Shown: positions 34,064 to 42,680, numbered from the stretch's first letter. The stretch: DNA of 64,000 nucleotides from G963667675 sp965197565 (GCA_965197565.1 CBDANK010000003.1:62001-126000), one strand, 5' to 3'. Program-made: numbers and translations. Notes: generated by a model not told the origin, from the sequence alone.

Positions 34064-36414
34064 TCGCCAAGACTTGGGAATTGGTACACTAACCGTTGTT
34101 TTTCTGAGAATGTATTAGGATCACTCGGATGTTCGTTTGCCCAGTGGCGTAGGGAACGAGCTAACAGCCGAATAAAATGGCCTTCACCACCACTATTCCC
34201 TTGGGACTGGCTAATTCGGACTAGGTGTTCATAGTTGATGACGGTGGCCCTGTGAACCCGGCTGTGAAATTGGTACTGTCCCGTTTCAACTTTATCCAAG
34301 TCAAGAAGCGCATCCCTGAGATGTATTTGCGCTTTATGAGCTTCTTGTTCAGCGCGACTATACTGAGCCTGTTGGTACAAGTCTTTGGCCAATTGGCTCC
34401 GAGATAGCCCAGCCATGAAAGCAAGTTGCTGAGACGAGGAAAGAATCCCACGGCCTCTCTCAGCAGCTTCAGCAGCTGAAGTCCATTCGTGTTGTGCTTG
34501 CTCCATTCCCCACCAATGCCGGTATGCATCTTCTTTTGAAGATTTGAGGTCAGCCGCTCGGGAGAATTGTCTTCGTGCATCGGTGTAACGTGTCTGAGGC
34601 TTCCATGACTTATAAACCCAGCCAAGGCTTCCGTGCAGATCAGCGTTCTCAGGATACAAATCTTGTGCATGAAGTAGGGTGGACTCAGCTTCGGAATGGC
34701 GATCTAACTTGACGAAGCTTACGGCTTGCCTAATGTGTTGCCCTATTTGGTCTCTGTGTGCCGGAGTTGTATCCGCTTGACGCAAGATCACTTTGATCGA
34801 GCTAGATATACGCCGGGCTAAATCAGTTTCTCCGTAAACCTCCCTGACAAGTTGCCGGGTATTTATGTTTAGCCCAAATCTCGGCGCCTCCTCAATAAAA
34901 CGAGGTCTGGGTAGCAAAAACAGCTTATGCAATTCTAGAATCGCGGAGTGACATTGATCCTTCGGAATATCAGCAGCAACCTCGATTTCTGGCAACGATA
35001 CCGGCCCGGGAAATAAAGCGCACGTCAGCAAAACCCGCTTGGCGGATTCGGACAGCATATCAAACTCGCGCCCTAAAGCGTATTTACGCGCAGAATCCCC
35101 TAATCTGTCTTTCCACAACCTAACGGCTTCGTTAGGAGTCTCGCCAACAATACACAATCTGAGTAGGTCCTGCATAAATAGTGGACTTCCGTCGCAAGCC
35201 TCCAGAACATTGTTTTTGGTCGCCCGTGAAAATTGACTTAGGTCCAATCCATATAACTCTATTCGACTATCTATGAATTCGATCCCATCTTTGCTGCCGG
35301 ATTCGAACCCGGTAACTTGAGTGACCCTTGGCTCCATTCCGAACGGGACTCGACGGGTCGTCAGAAGAACCTTCGACGACGTCCCTTGGCTCCTCTCCAT
35401 AAAGAAATTCATTGCTTCAACGTTTTGGCCTTCAAGGGAGTCAACGTCATCCAGAATAACCAGAGCCGGTAACTGACTGAGATATTCAATACATTCATCG
35501 GATTTGGCTTTTAGATCGTTGTCTGCGAAATCGATTGCACCATACGCTCGAAGTACGCAATCTAGTGCCGAATTCAGATCCCAGAAATCCGGCGATTCGA
35601 TATCCACTGATTGGCCTGATTCGAACCGCCGAGCCTTGGCACTCAACCAAATGACTGTTTCCAAATCTTGAGGTGATTCTTTACAGACGCTAACCGCAAA
35701 CTCATAGGCTATGGCCGTCTTTCCTTTACCGCCGTCCCCAGCCAATAGCCAAACACGAGAATGTGGGTCCTCTAACCATTTTCTTAGAATGGCCAGTTCC
35801 GAACGCCTACCAACAAAGCTAGGCGCTATCGTTTCCCGTGAGGGTAAAGTGCTCGCCTCGACTAGTCTTTGCTCAGGCAAGGTTTCGACAGCGAATTGCA
35901 AATCGCCAACGCTAACCGATTCCCATATATCTTCGATCCTCTTTGCGGCCGTTGGATCAATGAAATCCAGAATCCTTCTAGCTGAATCCAGCATCATCAA
36001 TGTGTCTTTAGTATCGATGTCGGCATCTGCAGGGTGTCCAAGTGCCGGATCCCTTAGGTTCTTGATGGTTCTAGCCCAACTCAGAATAGCATTCTTGGTT
36101 TGTTTCTTGGTCTCAAGAGGTGTATTGGGGTTGCAGGGGAATAATTCCGAAAAATACTTGTCAAACAAATTGTAAAAGTGATTAACTCCCAACAAGTCGA
36201 ACTCGTCCACTAACTGACTACCAAGTTCGCCAGTTTGACGCCTTATTTCAGCGTCATTTTTGACACTGGCCCATTCCTTTTGAAACGGTGATTTAAGCTC
36301 GGTAAGCCAGTCGTCCGGGAATGTCTTCTTGAATGTCTCTCTTATGTGCTGCACTACAGAATTTCGATAAACTCGACCGATGCCTTCAAAGCATAGCGTG
36401 TTTGTGGACCACAT
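34024..36414 (-). CDS. HEPN (Swt1-like)-STAND NTPase-TPR protein, putative antiphage NLR
   Basis: A 796-residue three-part protein. Residues ~1-160 form an alpha-helical Swt1-like HEPN domain with a candidate RNase motif R121-x5-H127 (RDPALGH). Residues ~195-480 are an NB-ARC/NACHT-type STAND ATPase: VGRRSEL, Walker A GDGGKGKT (226-233), Walker B ALVILDDVDS (317-326), and the sensor VLLTTRR near 350, then a winged-helix region. Residues ~560-790 are helical TPR-like repeats (WVYKSW, ARRQFSRAADLK). Known logic of STAND proteins suggests TPRs sense a phage protein, the ATPase oligomerises, and HEPN cleaves RNA to stop growth. It stands alone, has lower GC than neighbours, and lies beside hicAB. 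Function is inferred. Confidence 0.85.
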   Translation of the reverse strand: MWSTNTLCFEGIGRVYRNSVVQHIRETFKKTFPDDWLTELKSPFQKEWASVKNDAEIRRQTGELGSQLVDEFDLLGVNHFYNLFDKYFSELFPCNPNTPLETKKQTKNAILSWARTIKNLRDPALGHPADADIDTKDTLMMLDSARRILDFIDPTAAKRIEDIWESVSVGDLQFAVETLPEQRLVEASTLPSRETIAPSFVGRRSELAILRKWLEDPHSRVWLLAGDGGKGKTAIAYEFAVSVCKESPQDLETVIWLSAKARRFESGQSVDIESPDFWDLNSALDCVLRAYGAIDFADNDLKAKSDECIEYLSQLPALVILDDVDSLEGQNVEAMNFFMERSQGTSSKVLLTTRRVPFGMEPRVTQVTGFESGSKDGIEFIDSRIELYGLDLSQFSRATKNNVLEACDGSPLFMQDLLRLCIVGETPNEAVRLWKDRLGDSARKYALGREFDMLSESAKRVLLTCALFPGPVSLPEIEVAADIPKDQCHSAILELHKLFLLPRPRFIEEAPRFGLNINTRQLVREVYGETDLARRISSSIKVILRQADTTPAHRDQIGQHIRQAVSFVKLDRHSEAESTLLHAQDLYPENADLHGSLGWVYKSWKPQTRYTDARRQFSRAADLKSSKEDAYRHWWGMEQAQHEWTSAAEAAERGRGILSSSQQLAFMAGLSRSQLAKDLYQQAQYSRAEQEAHKAQIHLRDALLDLDKVETGQYQFHSRVHRATVINYEHLVRISQSQGNSGGEGHFIRLLARSLRHWANEHPSDPNTFSEKQRLVYQFPSLGDYFQSELSEQRDT

Positions 36415-36548
36415 CAGACATACCCTCGTCGAAGTTACTCACTATCGGAGTTCTCTGCTATCTAGCATTGTTCGAATTCGTGAGGTTGGCATCTGCTTCG
36501 GCTGAAGTGTACTACTACCTATTCAACTGGGCAAATTTGCTTGAATAA

Positions 36549-36720
36549 GCCAACTCCGGGACGAGGCGCGGCAGGGAAGGAAGTGGCTGTTCCACGTCAA
36601 TAGCGCCGAGCCACTCAAGGAATTGAGCCAGCGTGTCCGTGGGAAGCCATCCTGGGCGAGGTCCGCCACCTCGCCCATCGCGTCAAGACCCACACCGCGG
36701 ATACGAAAATCCCCCAACCC
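36549..36720 (+). pseudogene. possible 3' fragment of the gene interrupted by the STAND insertion
   Basis: In the + frame RDEARQGRKWLFHVNSAEPL and KELSQRV read as protein; after a one-base shift near 36650 the text continues EAILGEVRHLAHRVKTHTAD before entering a hairpin repeat. Orientation matches the fragment at 33899. The link between the two is inference. Confidence 0.3.
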
Positions 36721-36740
36721 CCTTTACGAAAGGGGGATTT
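36707..36740. repeat. AAATCCCCC/GGGGGATTT hairpin repeat
   Basis: Nine-base perfect inverted arms (36707-36715 and 36732-36740) with a pyrimidine-rich loop, the common dispersed AATCCCCC palindrome of environmental genomes. Shortly after, TTTGCACATGCCCTGA (36789-36804) repeats a word that is also present at 61155-61170. Confidence 0.6.
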
Positions 36741-36932
36741 GAGCGCCTGGCAAGGACCGGGGAGCTACACATCCCCCTTCCCGCGACTTTGCACATGCCC
36801 TGACCGGCCCCCCAAACACCGTTTACAAGAGTGCCGCCGTATGTTAAAACTTGCCGTGACGGTGCACCCTGACCGTGGCTGCCGGCCAGCGGTCCATGGT
36901 TGATGGCCGTCCGGCGCACTGGAGGTGCAAAC

Positions 36933-38885
36933 ATGCCAGAGAACGTTGGCGGTATCGAAGCGCTTCTGCAGGAGGACCGCACCTTTCCGCCTTCCGAAGA
37001 GTTCCGCAAGCAGGCCAATATGGCGGACCCCAAGGTCTACGAGGAAGCCCAAAGAGACCCCGAGGGGTTTTGGGCCAAACTTGCCGAAGAGCTCCACTGG
37101 TTCGAGAAGTGGGATAAGGTCCTAGAGTGGGACCCGCCTTACGCCAAATGGTTTACCGGCGGCAAAATCAACGTCTCTTATAACTGTATCGACCGCCATT
37201 TGACCTCGGGCCGCCGCAACAAAGCCGCCCTGATTTGGGAAGGAGAACCCGGCGACTGGAAGGTCTACACCTATTGGGACCTTTACCGGGAGGTGTGCCG
37301 CTTCGCCAACGGGCTGAAGAGTTTGGGCGTCAAGAAGGGCGACCGGGTGACGATTTATCTCCCAATGGTGCCGGAGCTGCCCATCTCTATGCTGGCCTGC
37401 GCCCGTATCGGCGCGCCTCACAGCGTGATCTTCGGCGGTTTCAGTGCCGAGTCCATTCGGGACCGGCTCAATGACTCCCAGTCCAAGGTGGTGATTACTG
37501 CCGACGGCGGCTACCGCCGGGGCAACATAATCCAGCTCAAGCAGAACGCCGACGAGGCATTGACTGGCGCCCCCAGCGTGGAGCGCGTGGTGGTGCTGCG
37601 CCGCACCGAACATGCCGACGAGCGGATGGTGCAGGGACGCGACGTCTGGTGGCACGACTTGGTGGCGGACCAGCCCATGACCTGCGAGCCCGAGTTCATG
37701 GACAGCGAAGACATGCTCTACCTGCTGTACACCAGCGGCACCACCGGCAAACCCAAGGGCATTGTCCACACCACCGCCGGATACCTGCTGGGCACCTACG
37801 TAACCGCCAAGTGGGTCTTTGACCTCAAAGAGGACGACGTCTACTGGTGCACCGCCGACATCGGATGGGTCACCGGCCACAGCTACATCGTCTACGGCCC
37901 CTTGGCCAACGGGGCCACCTCGGTGATGTACGAAGGCTCTCCCGATTACCCGGACTTGGACCGTTTCTGGGCCATAGTGGCCAAATACGCCGTCAGCATC
38001 GTCTATACCGCGCCCACCGCCATCCGGACCTTCATGCGATGGGGCGAGCAATACCCTGGCCGTCACGACCTGTCCTCTATCCGGCTGCTGGGCACGGTGG
38101 GGGAGCCGATCAACCCCGAAGCCTGGATGTGGTATTGGGAGCACATAGGCGGCGGACGCTGTCCGGTGGTGGACACTTGGTGGCAGACCGAGACCGGGAT
38201 GATTCTGATTGCGCCTTTGCCGGGCATCACCACCCTGAAACCCGGCTCAGCCACCCGTCCTTTCCCCGGCATCGAGGCAGAGGTCGTCGATGAGGCCGGC
38301 AACCCGGTGGGGCCGGGCGGCGGCGGTTACCTGACCATCAAGCGGCCGTGGCCGGCCATGCTCCGCACCATCTACGGCGACCCGGACCGCTACGTCGAGC
38401 AGTATTGGTCCCGCTATCCCAACATCTACTTCACCTCCGACGGGGCCAAAATCGACCAAGACGGCGATTTTTGGCTTCTGGGCCGGGTCGACGACGTGAT
38501 CAACGTCTCCGCCCACCGTATCAGCACCATGGAGGTTGAGAGCGCATTGGTGGATAATCCCAAAGTCGCCGAAGCGGCCTGCATCGGCAAGTCCCACGAG
38601 ATAAAAGGGCAAGCCATCGTGGGATTCGTAACCCTGAAGAACCAGGTGACAGGATCTAATGAGGTGATCGCCGAGCTCAAGCAGCACGTCGCCGCCAAGA
38701 TCGGGGCCATGGCCCGCCCCGACGATATTTACTTCACCGCCGAGTTGCCCAAGACCCGCAGCGGCAAGATCATGCGGCGTCTGCTGCGCGACGTGGCCGA
38801 AGGACGCGCCCTAGGCGACACCACCACCCTGGCTGACCCGGCGGTGGTAGAGTCGCTCAAAGAGCAATACGGCGAGGAAGAGTAG
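36933..38885 (+). CDS. acs: acetyl-CoA synthetase
   Basis: AMP-forming acetate:CoA ligase of 650 residues. It has the N-terminal ACAS_N domain, the P-loop-like YTSGTTGKPKG, motif WWQTETG, and the C-terminal PKTRSGKIMRR with the lysine that is normally acetylated for control. The hinge reads VSAHRIST where VSGHRLGT is usual. The ATG at 36933 sits behind GGAGGTG. It activates acetate for central metabolism. Its last 51 bases occur again at 39399-39449. Confidence 0.95.
   Translation: MPENVGGIEALLQEDRTFPPSEEFRKQANMADPKVYEEAQRDPEGFWAKLAEELHWFEKWDKVLEWDPPYAKWFTGGKINVSYNCIDRHLTSGRRNKAALIWEGEPGDWKVYTYWDLYREVCRFANGLKSLGVKKGDRVTIYLPMVPELPISMLACARIGAPHSVIFGGFSAESIRDRLNDSQSKVVITADGGYRRGNIIQLKQNADEALTGAPSVERVVVLRRTEHADERMVQGRDVWWHDLVADQPMTCEPEFMDSEDMLYLLYTSGTTGKPKGIVHTTAGYLLGTYVTAKWVFDLKEDDVYWCTADIGWVTGHSYIVYGPLANGATSVMYEGSPDYPDLDRFWAIVAKYAVSIVYTAPTAIRTFMRWGEQYPGRHDLSSIRLLGTVGEPINPEAWMWYWEHIGGGRCPVVDTWWQTETGMILIAPLPGITTLKPGSATRPFPGIEAEVVDEAGNPVGPGGGGYLTIKRPWPAMLRTIYGDPDRYVEQYWSRYPNIYFTSDGAKIDQDGDFWLLGRVDDVINVSAHRISTMEVESALVDNPKVAEAACIGKSHEIKGQAIVGFVTLKNQVTGSNEVIAELKQHVAAKIGAMARPDDIYFTAELPKTRSGKIMRRLLRDVAEGRALGDTTTLADPAVVESLKEQYGEEE
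38835..38885 (+). repeat. 51-bp direct repeat, copy 1 (acs 3' end)
   Basis: The last 17 codons of acs including the stop. It is matched at 39399-39449 with a single base difference (GTAGAG versus GTGGAG). It marks a past segmental duplication. Confidence 0.9.
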
Positions 38886-38900
38886 GGGGCGGCCGCAAAC

Positions 38901-38929
38901 ACGTGGGCGCGTAGGCTGTGCGCCCACGT
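38901..38929. terminator. hairpin after acs
   Basis: Perfect 10-bp stem ACGTGGGCGC (38901-38910) / GCGCCCACGT (38920-38929) with a 9-base loop, 15 bases past the acs stop. There is no T run, so it may be a partial terminator or an RNA-stabilising hairpin before the PaREP1-like genes. Confidence 0.5.
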
Positions 38930-38973
38930 AACCGGCAAAATTCGCCGCAACGGACTTAACGGAGGATTAACCT

Positions 38974-39381
38974 TTGGTGTCTCCCCGGTCTGACCCGGAA
39001 GCCGCTCGGAACCACGTCTACCATTGTCGCCAGTATATGGACAATGTGCTGGAAGCCTTGCAGAAAGATGAGCCCGGCAAGGCCGGAGAAATGCTGTGGG
39101 GCAGCATTGCCCAAGCCGTCCACGCCGTTGATGCTTGGCGCGGCCCGGTGATTGGCGGCCACCGTGGGTTGCTGAACTTTGCCACGAATCTTGCGCAGGA
39201 AATTGAAGACCCTGCTTACCTCGGAATTTTCTTGGGGACACAGAGACTGCATGATAATTTTTACGTCCCTGAAGCTCCCAAGGAAACTATCGAAGCTGCG
39301 CTACCAGGTATCCGGCAAATAATTGCGGAAGTGTTGGCCCTGTTGCCGGACGAGGTCCGCGGCGGGACGGGAGCGGCCTAG
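38974..39381 (+). CDS. PaREP1-like HEPN-fold protein, tandem copy 1
   Basis: 135 residues, all-helical. The pattern HCRQYMDNVLEAL, GKAGEMLWGSIAQAVHAVDA, then RLHDNFYVPEAP matches PaREP1/HEPN-like proteins, which accompany stress or toxin functions in archaea and some bacteria; no catalytic Rx4-6H is evident. It has a TTG start behind ACGGAGGATTAA. It is about 70% identical by eye to copy 3 over the first half. Confidence 0.65.
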   Translation: MVSPRSDPEAARNHVYHCRQYMDNVLEALQKDEPGKAGEMLWGSIAQAVHAVDAWRGPVIGGHRGLLNFATNLAQEIEDPAYLGIFLGTQRLHDNFYVPEAPKETIEAALPGIRQIIAEVLALLPDEVRGGTGAA

Positions 39382-39398
39382 CCAGCGTACCGCGGGCC

Positions 39399-39449
39399 GA
39401 CCCGGCGGTGGTGGAGTCGCTCAAAGAGCAATACGGCGAGGAAGAGTAG
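39399..39449 (+). repeat. 51-bp direct repeat, copy 2 (displaced acs tail)
   Basis: 50 of 51 bases match the end of acs, including its stop codon, but there is no acs body in front. It lies between PaREP1-like copies 1 and 2 and shows that copy 2 was inserted together with, or recombined at, an acs 3' end. Confidence 0.9.
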
Positions 39450-39455
39450 ACAACC

Positions 39456-39845
39456 TTGGCGCCCGAAGCGATAACTAAAGTCCAAAGGCACCTGGAACAT
39501 TCCGAGCAATATTTCGACAATGGCCTGGAGGCGCTGAGGAATGAAGAAGTTTCCAAGGCCGGCGAAATGTTCTGGGGGAGCGTGACCCAGGCGTTCCACG
39601 CCCTGGCAGCCGTACACGGCGTGAACGTCGCCCGGCACCGGGGGCTGAAGAATTTCGCGATCCAAGTATCCAACGAAACGGACGACCCATACCTACTGGC
39701 GGGGTTTTCCACGGCGGAAATCCTACATAAGGGATTTTATGATGTGGACGTGGAGCTAGCGGACCTTGAGGCGGCCATACCCATCGCCAGGCGAACCATC
39801 GAGGCGGTCCGTGGCTTGATTCCCCAGGAATCGAACGGCCAATAA
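39456..39845 (+). CDS. PaREP1-like HEPN-fold protein, tandem copy 2
   Basis: 129 residues with the same plan (EQYFDNGLEALRNEEVSKAG, EMFWGSVTQAFHALAA, LHKGFYDVDV) but clearly divergent from copies 1 and 3. TTG start 6 bases after the displaced acs tail. Possibly an older paralogue or an independently acquired one. Confidence 0.62.
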   Translation: MAPEAITKVQRHLEHSEQYFDNGLEALRNEEVSKAGEMFWGSVTQAFHALAAVHGVNVARHRGLKNFAIQVSNETDDPYLLAGFSTAEILHKGFYDVDVELADLEAAIPIARRTIEAVRGLIPQESNGQ

Positions 39846-39948
39846 GGTCCTGACGACAGTGGCGGAGCCAAGTTTTATGACAAGTGAAGCGGTGCGCACT
39901 GACTCAAACGAAACTCAGCCCGCAACGGATTTAACGGAGACTTTATCA

Positions 39949-40356
39949 ATGACGACAGCCCCAGACCCGGAAGCTACCCGGAACCACGTCTCCCATTGCC
40001 GCCAGTACATGGACAATGCGCTGGAAGCCTTGGACAAGAACGAGCCCGGCAAGGCCGGGGAAATGCTGTGGGGCAGCGTATCCCAAGCCGTCCACGTCGT
40101 AGACGCCTGGCGCGGACCGGTGATTGATGACCACCACAGTTTGATGAACTTCGCCTACCACCGGGTTGGACGGGAAATTAACGACCCCGCCTTTCCTGCA
40201 AGTATCGAAGCCGCCAGTAGTCTGCACCACAATTTCTATATGCCCGCAAGAACCAAAGAACAGATAGAACTCCTGGTCCCAGCCATCCACCAGGCCATCG
40301 CCCAAGCGTTGGCCCTGTTGCCTGACGAAGTCCGCGATGGAGCCGATGCGGAGTAA
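39949..40356 (+). CDS. PaREP1-like HEPN-fold protein, tandem copy 3
   Basis: 135 residues, starting MTTAPDPEATRNHVSHC, closely related to copy 1 (EPGKAGEMLWGS, QAVH-VDAWRGPVI, LHHNFYMPA). The 30 bases before the ATG (CGCAACGGATTTAACGGAGA...) also match the leader of copy 1, so the duplication included the ribosome site. The cysteine-rich gene starts 6 bases after the stop. Confidence 0.65.
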   Translation: MTTAPDPEATRNHVSHCRQYMDNALEALDKNEPGKAGEMLWGSVSQAVHVVDAWRGPVIDDHHSLMNFAYHRVGREINDPAFPASIEAASSLHHNFYMPARTKEQIELLVPAIHQAIAQALALLPDEVRDGADAE

Positions 40357-40362
40357 TCGGTT

Positions 40363-40635
40363 GTGTCAACACTTGCACCAGTGTCTGGTACCGAAGTATG
40401 CCCCTGTAGCGGGTGGGAGGGCTGCGACTGCCATGCTTGTTGTGGCGGCTGTCCTGACAACGGTGAGTTCTGGTGCGGGGAATGTTGGGGGCGTGATTGC
40501 TACGACCATAACATCAGAGACCTAGTTGAGTTGCTCGCAGACCTTAGGGGTGAGGGACGGCCCCAGGATCAACTGGAGCCGATAATCAAATACATTGAGG
40601 ATTGGCGCCGGAAGTTTGGAAAGAACCAGGATTAA
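40363..40635 (+). CDS. cysteine-rich small protein (90 aa)
   Basis: A GTG start behind GGAG, 6 bases after PaREP1-like copy 3. Ten cysteines lie between residues 13 and 46 (CPCSGWEGCDCHACCGGC, then CGEC and C), suggesting two zinc sites; the C-terminal half is a charged helix (LVELLADLRGEGRPQD). It was not assigned to a named family. It could be a partner of the PaREP1-like proteins by position. Confidence 0.55.
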   Translation: MSTLAPVSGTEVCPCSGWEGCDCHACCGGCPDNGEFWCGECWGRDCYDHNIRDLVELLADLRGEGRPQDQLEPIIKYIEDWRRKFGKNQD

Positions 40636-40661
40636 GACGCTCATGACGGAGTGTGTAAGTT

Positions 40662-42680
40662 ATGGCTAGCTACAGCAAGCGCGAGGCCCAAGAATGGGCT
40701 CGGGAAACCCTCAAGGGACAGTGGACGACACTCATTACCCCTTTTACCGGGGAGGACCGCATCGACGAGGAAGGGCTGCGGCGAAACATCCGGCACATAC
40801 GCAAGCTCGGAACCAAGGGGGCCGGCTGCACTTGGGGCATGGGCGAGTTTTGGAGCCTCACCCACGACGAGCGGGTACGCATTATGGACATACTGGCCGA
40901 GGAAGCCAATGGCCGGTGGCTCATTGGCGCCCACGTGACCCATACCTCGGCCCCGGAGATGCTGTCGCTGGCCGGGCACGCCGAGGATGCTGGCTTCGAC
41001 GTGCTTATCGTCGCCCCGCCTTTCATCGTAACCAAGACCGAAGAGCAGGTCATCGATTACGTCCAACTGCTGGCCGACAACACTTCCCTGGCCGTAATGT
41101 TCTATAACTCGCCCCAGTTCGGCATTGTCATGAGTCCCGCCGGGTTGGAGCGTCTTTGCCGGATACCTAATGTCGTGGGAGTAAAAGAGGCCAGCTTTAA
41201 TCAGCAACTATCCATCGAAACCCACCTGTCTTTAGGCAAAGACTATGTTATCAGCACGCCCGACGAGTGGATTTTCTGGAAGGGCAAGGAACTGGGCTTC
41301 CAGCAGCAAGTAATGTTTTCCAATACCTCGGATTGGCGTTTCGACACGCCGGAGTGCAACCACTACGTCCAGTTCGTGGACCGGGCTACTCAAGGCGACC
41401 TGGACGAACAGTTCTACGAAACCCATCTGCGGCGGATCAAGGAGCTTTCCGACACTTGGTGGACCCGGACCGTCACCAAGTTCAACGGTGCTTTGCCCGT
41501 ATCTATGGTGAAGTACTGGGGTGAGCTTATGGGAATGGCCGGCGGCCGGGTCAGGCCGCCCTTGACCGATCTCACCCTCCAGGAAAAACAGGCTCTCAGT
41601 ATGGAACTGGAGCCGCTCAAGCCCAAAGCACCGCCAGTAGCGGCGGCGCCCAACCCTCGAATAGCCTGGCTGACTGGGAACAACAGCTTCTTTTCCGGGA
41701 TGCTGTTGATGGTCAGCGTCCAAAACGTGGCTGAAGCCCTGGAAGCCGAACGCGGCGGCGCAGACGTAGTGGATGTGAAAAACCTGCAAGAAGCCCTGGT
41801 CGGGTCGGGCCATCCCGCTGTGGTGAGAGAGGTGCGGGCCCAGATTCCGGTCGAAAAGCACGTGAGCGTGACCCTGGGAGTGGTGCCCAGCCAACCGGGC
41901 ACTGTGGCCATGGCCGCTTACGCCGCGGCGGCGCTGGACGCCACCTCGGTGAAAGTAGGGTTCTGTCAGACCGACTATGAAACGGCGGCGGAAACCCTAC
42001 GCCAGTCGCGGCGAGCCATGGAAGGTTATAACACCAAGCTGATTGGCTCCTTGTTTGCCGACAATCACCTCTACAACGGGCTGGACCCCCTGCTGATGGT
42101 CCAACTGGCTAAAGAGGGCGAGTGCGACGGCTTCCTCATCGACACCCTGACCAAAGACGGGCGGAACCTGTTTGACTTCATCCCCGAAGCAACGCTGAGG
42201 GAAATTGTGCTTCAGGGCAAGGAACTGGGCCTCAGCACCTCTCTTTCGGGACATCTCAGGATCGAAGACCTGGACGAACTGGCCCGGATCAACCCGGACA
42301 TCGTGGGGGTGCGCGGCGCGGTGTGCAGCCAAGGCGCAAGGGACCGGACCGTGGCTTGGGAGGCGGTGGCCGAGTTCAAACGCCAACTGGACCTGCGCAA
42401 AAGCGGAGAAGTAGAGGTTCATGTTGAGCCCGCGGCGGCATCCGGCAACGGGTCCGGCAGTGGTTGGGTCATCATTGACGGCCGGGGCAAAAGCTGCGCC
42501 GGGGTGATCGCCGCTCTTTCCCGCCAGTTGGAAGCGGACAATCAATCGATTATAGAGGCCATCCTGGCCGACGCCCTGAACATATACGACGTCATTCTAT
42601 GGGCGGAGAATTCAGGACACCATCTGCTTAGCCAGCGGAAAGAAGTGGATGGCACTGTGCGGGTGCTCATTCAGCCGTAG
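40662..42680 (+). CDS. DHDPS-like aldolase / MfnB (DUF556) / TusA-like triple fusion
   Basis: 672 residues, three domains. Residues ~18-315: a dihydrodipicolinate synthase/N-acetylneuraminate lyase TIM barrel with GMGE near 59, YNSP (Tyr148) and the Schiff-base lysine K175 in VVGVKEAS. Residues ~346-580: MfnB/DUF556, the 4-(hydroxymethyl)-2-furancarboxaldehyde-phosphate synthase fold, with DVKN (K373) and VKVGF (K431) lysines kept. Residues ~600-672: a TusA/SirA-like domain with Cys612 in GKSCAGV, lacking the usual CPxP prolines. A metabolic enzyme making a furan or related C-C product is plausible; the fusion is not one I know. Confidence 0.8.
   Translation: MASYSKREAQEWARETLKGQWTTLITPFTGEDRIDEEGLRRNIRHIRKLGTKGAGCTWGMGEFWSLTHDERVRIMDILAEEANGRWLIGAHVTHTSAPEMLSLAGHAEDAGFDVLIVAPPFIVTKTEEQVIDYVQLLADNTSLAVMFYNSPQFGIVMSPAGLERLCRIPNVVGVKEASFNQQLSIETHLSLGKDYVISTPDEWIFWKGKELGFQQQVMFSNTSDWRFDTPECNHYVQFVDRATQGDLDEQFYETHLRRIKELSDTWWTRTVTKFNGALPVSMVKYWGELMGMAGGRVRPPLTDLTLQEKQALSMELEPLKPKAPPVAAAPNPRIAWLTGNNSFFSGMLLMVSVQNVAEALEAERGGADVVDVKNLQEALVGSGHPAVVREVRAQIPVEKHVSVTLGVVPSQPGTVAMAAYAAAALDATSVKVGFCQTDYETAAETLRQSRRAMEGYNTKLIGSLFADNHLYNGLDPLLMVQLAKEGECDGFLIDTLTKDGRNLFDFIPEATLREIVLQGKELGLSTSLSGHLRIEDLDELARINPDIVGVRGAVCSQGARDRTVAWEAVAEFKRQLDLRKSGEVEVHVEPAAASGNGSGSGWVIIDGRGKSCAGVIAALSRQLEADNQSIIEAILADALNIYDVILWAENSGHHLLSQRKEVDGTVRVLIQP

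Noticed and set aside
35290..35320. T-arm-like word (minus strand GGGTTCGAATCC) suggesting a tRNA
   Set aside because: It lies in frame inside the STAND gene (VTGFESGS codons), and no acceptor, D or anticodon stems are found around it.
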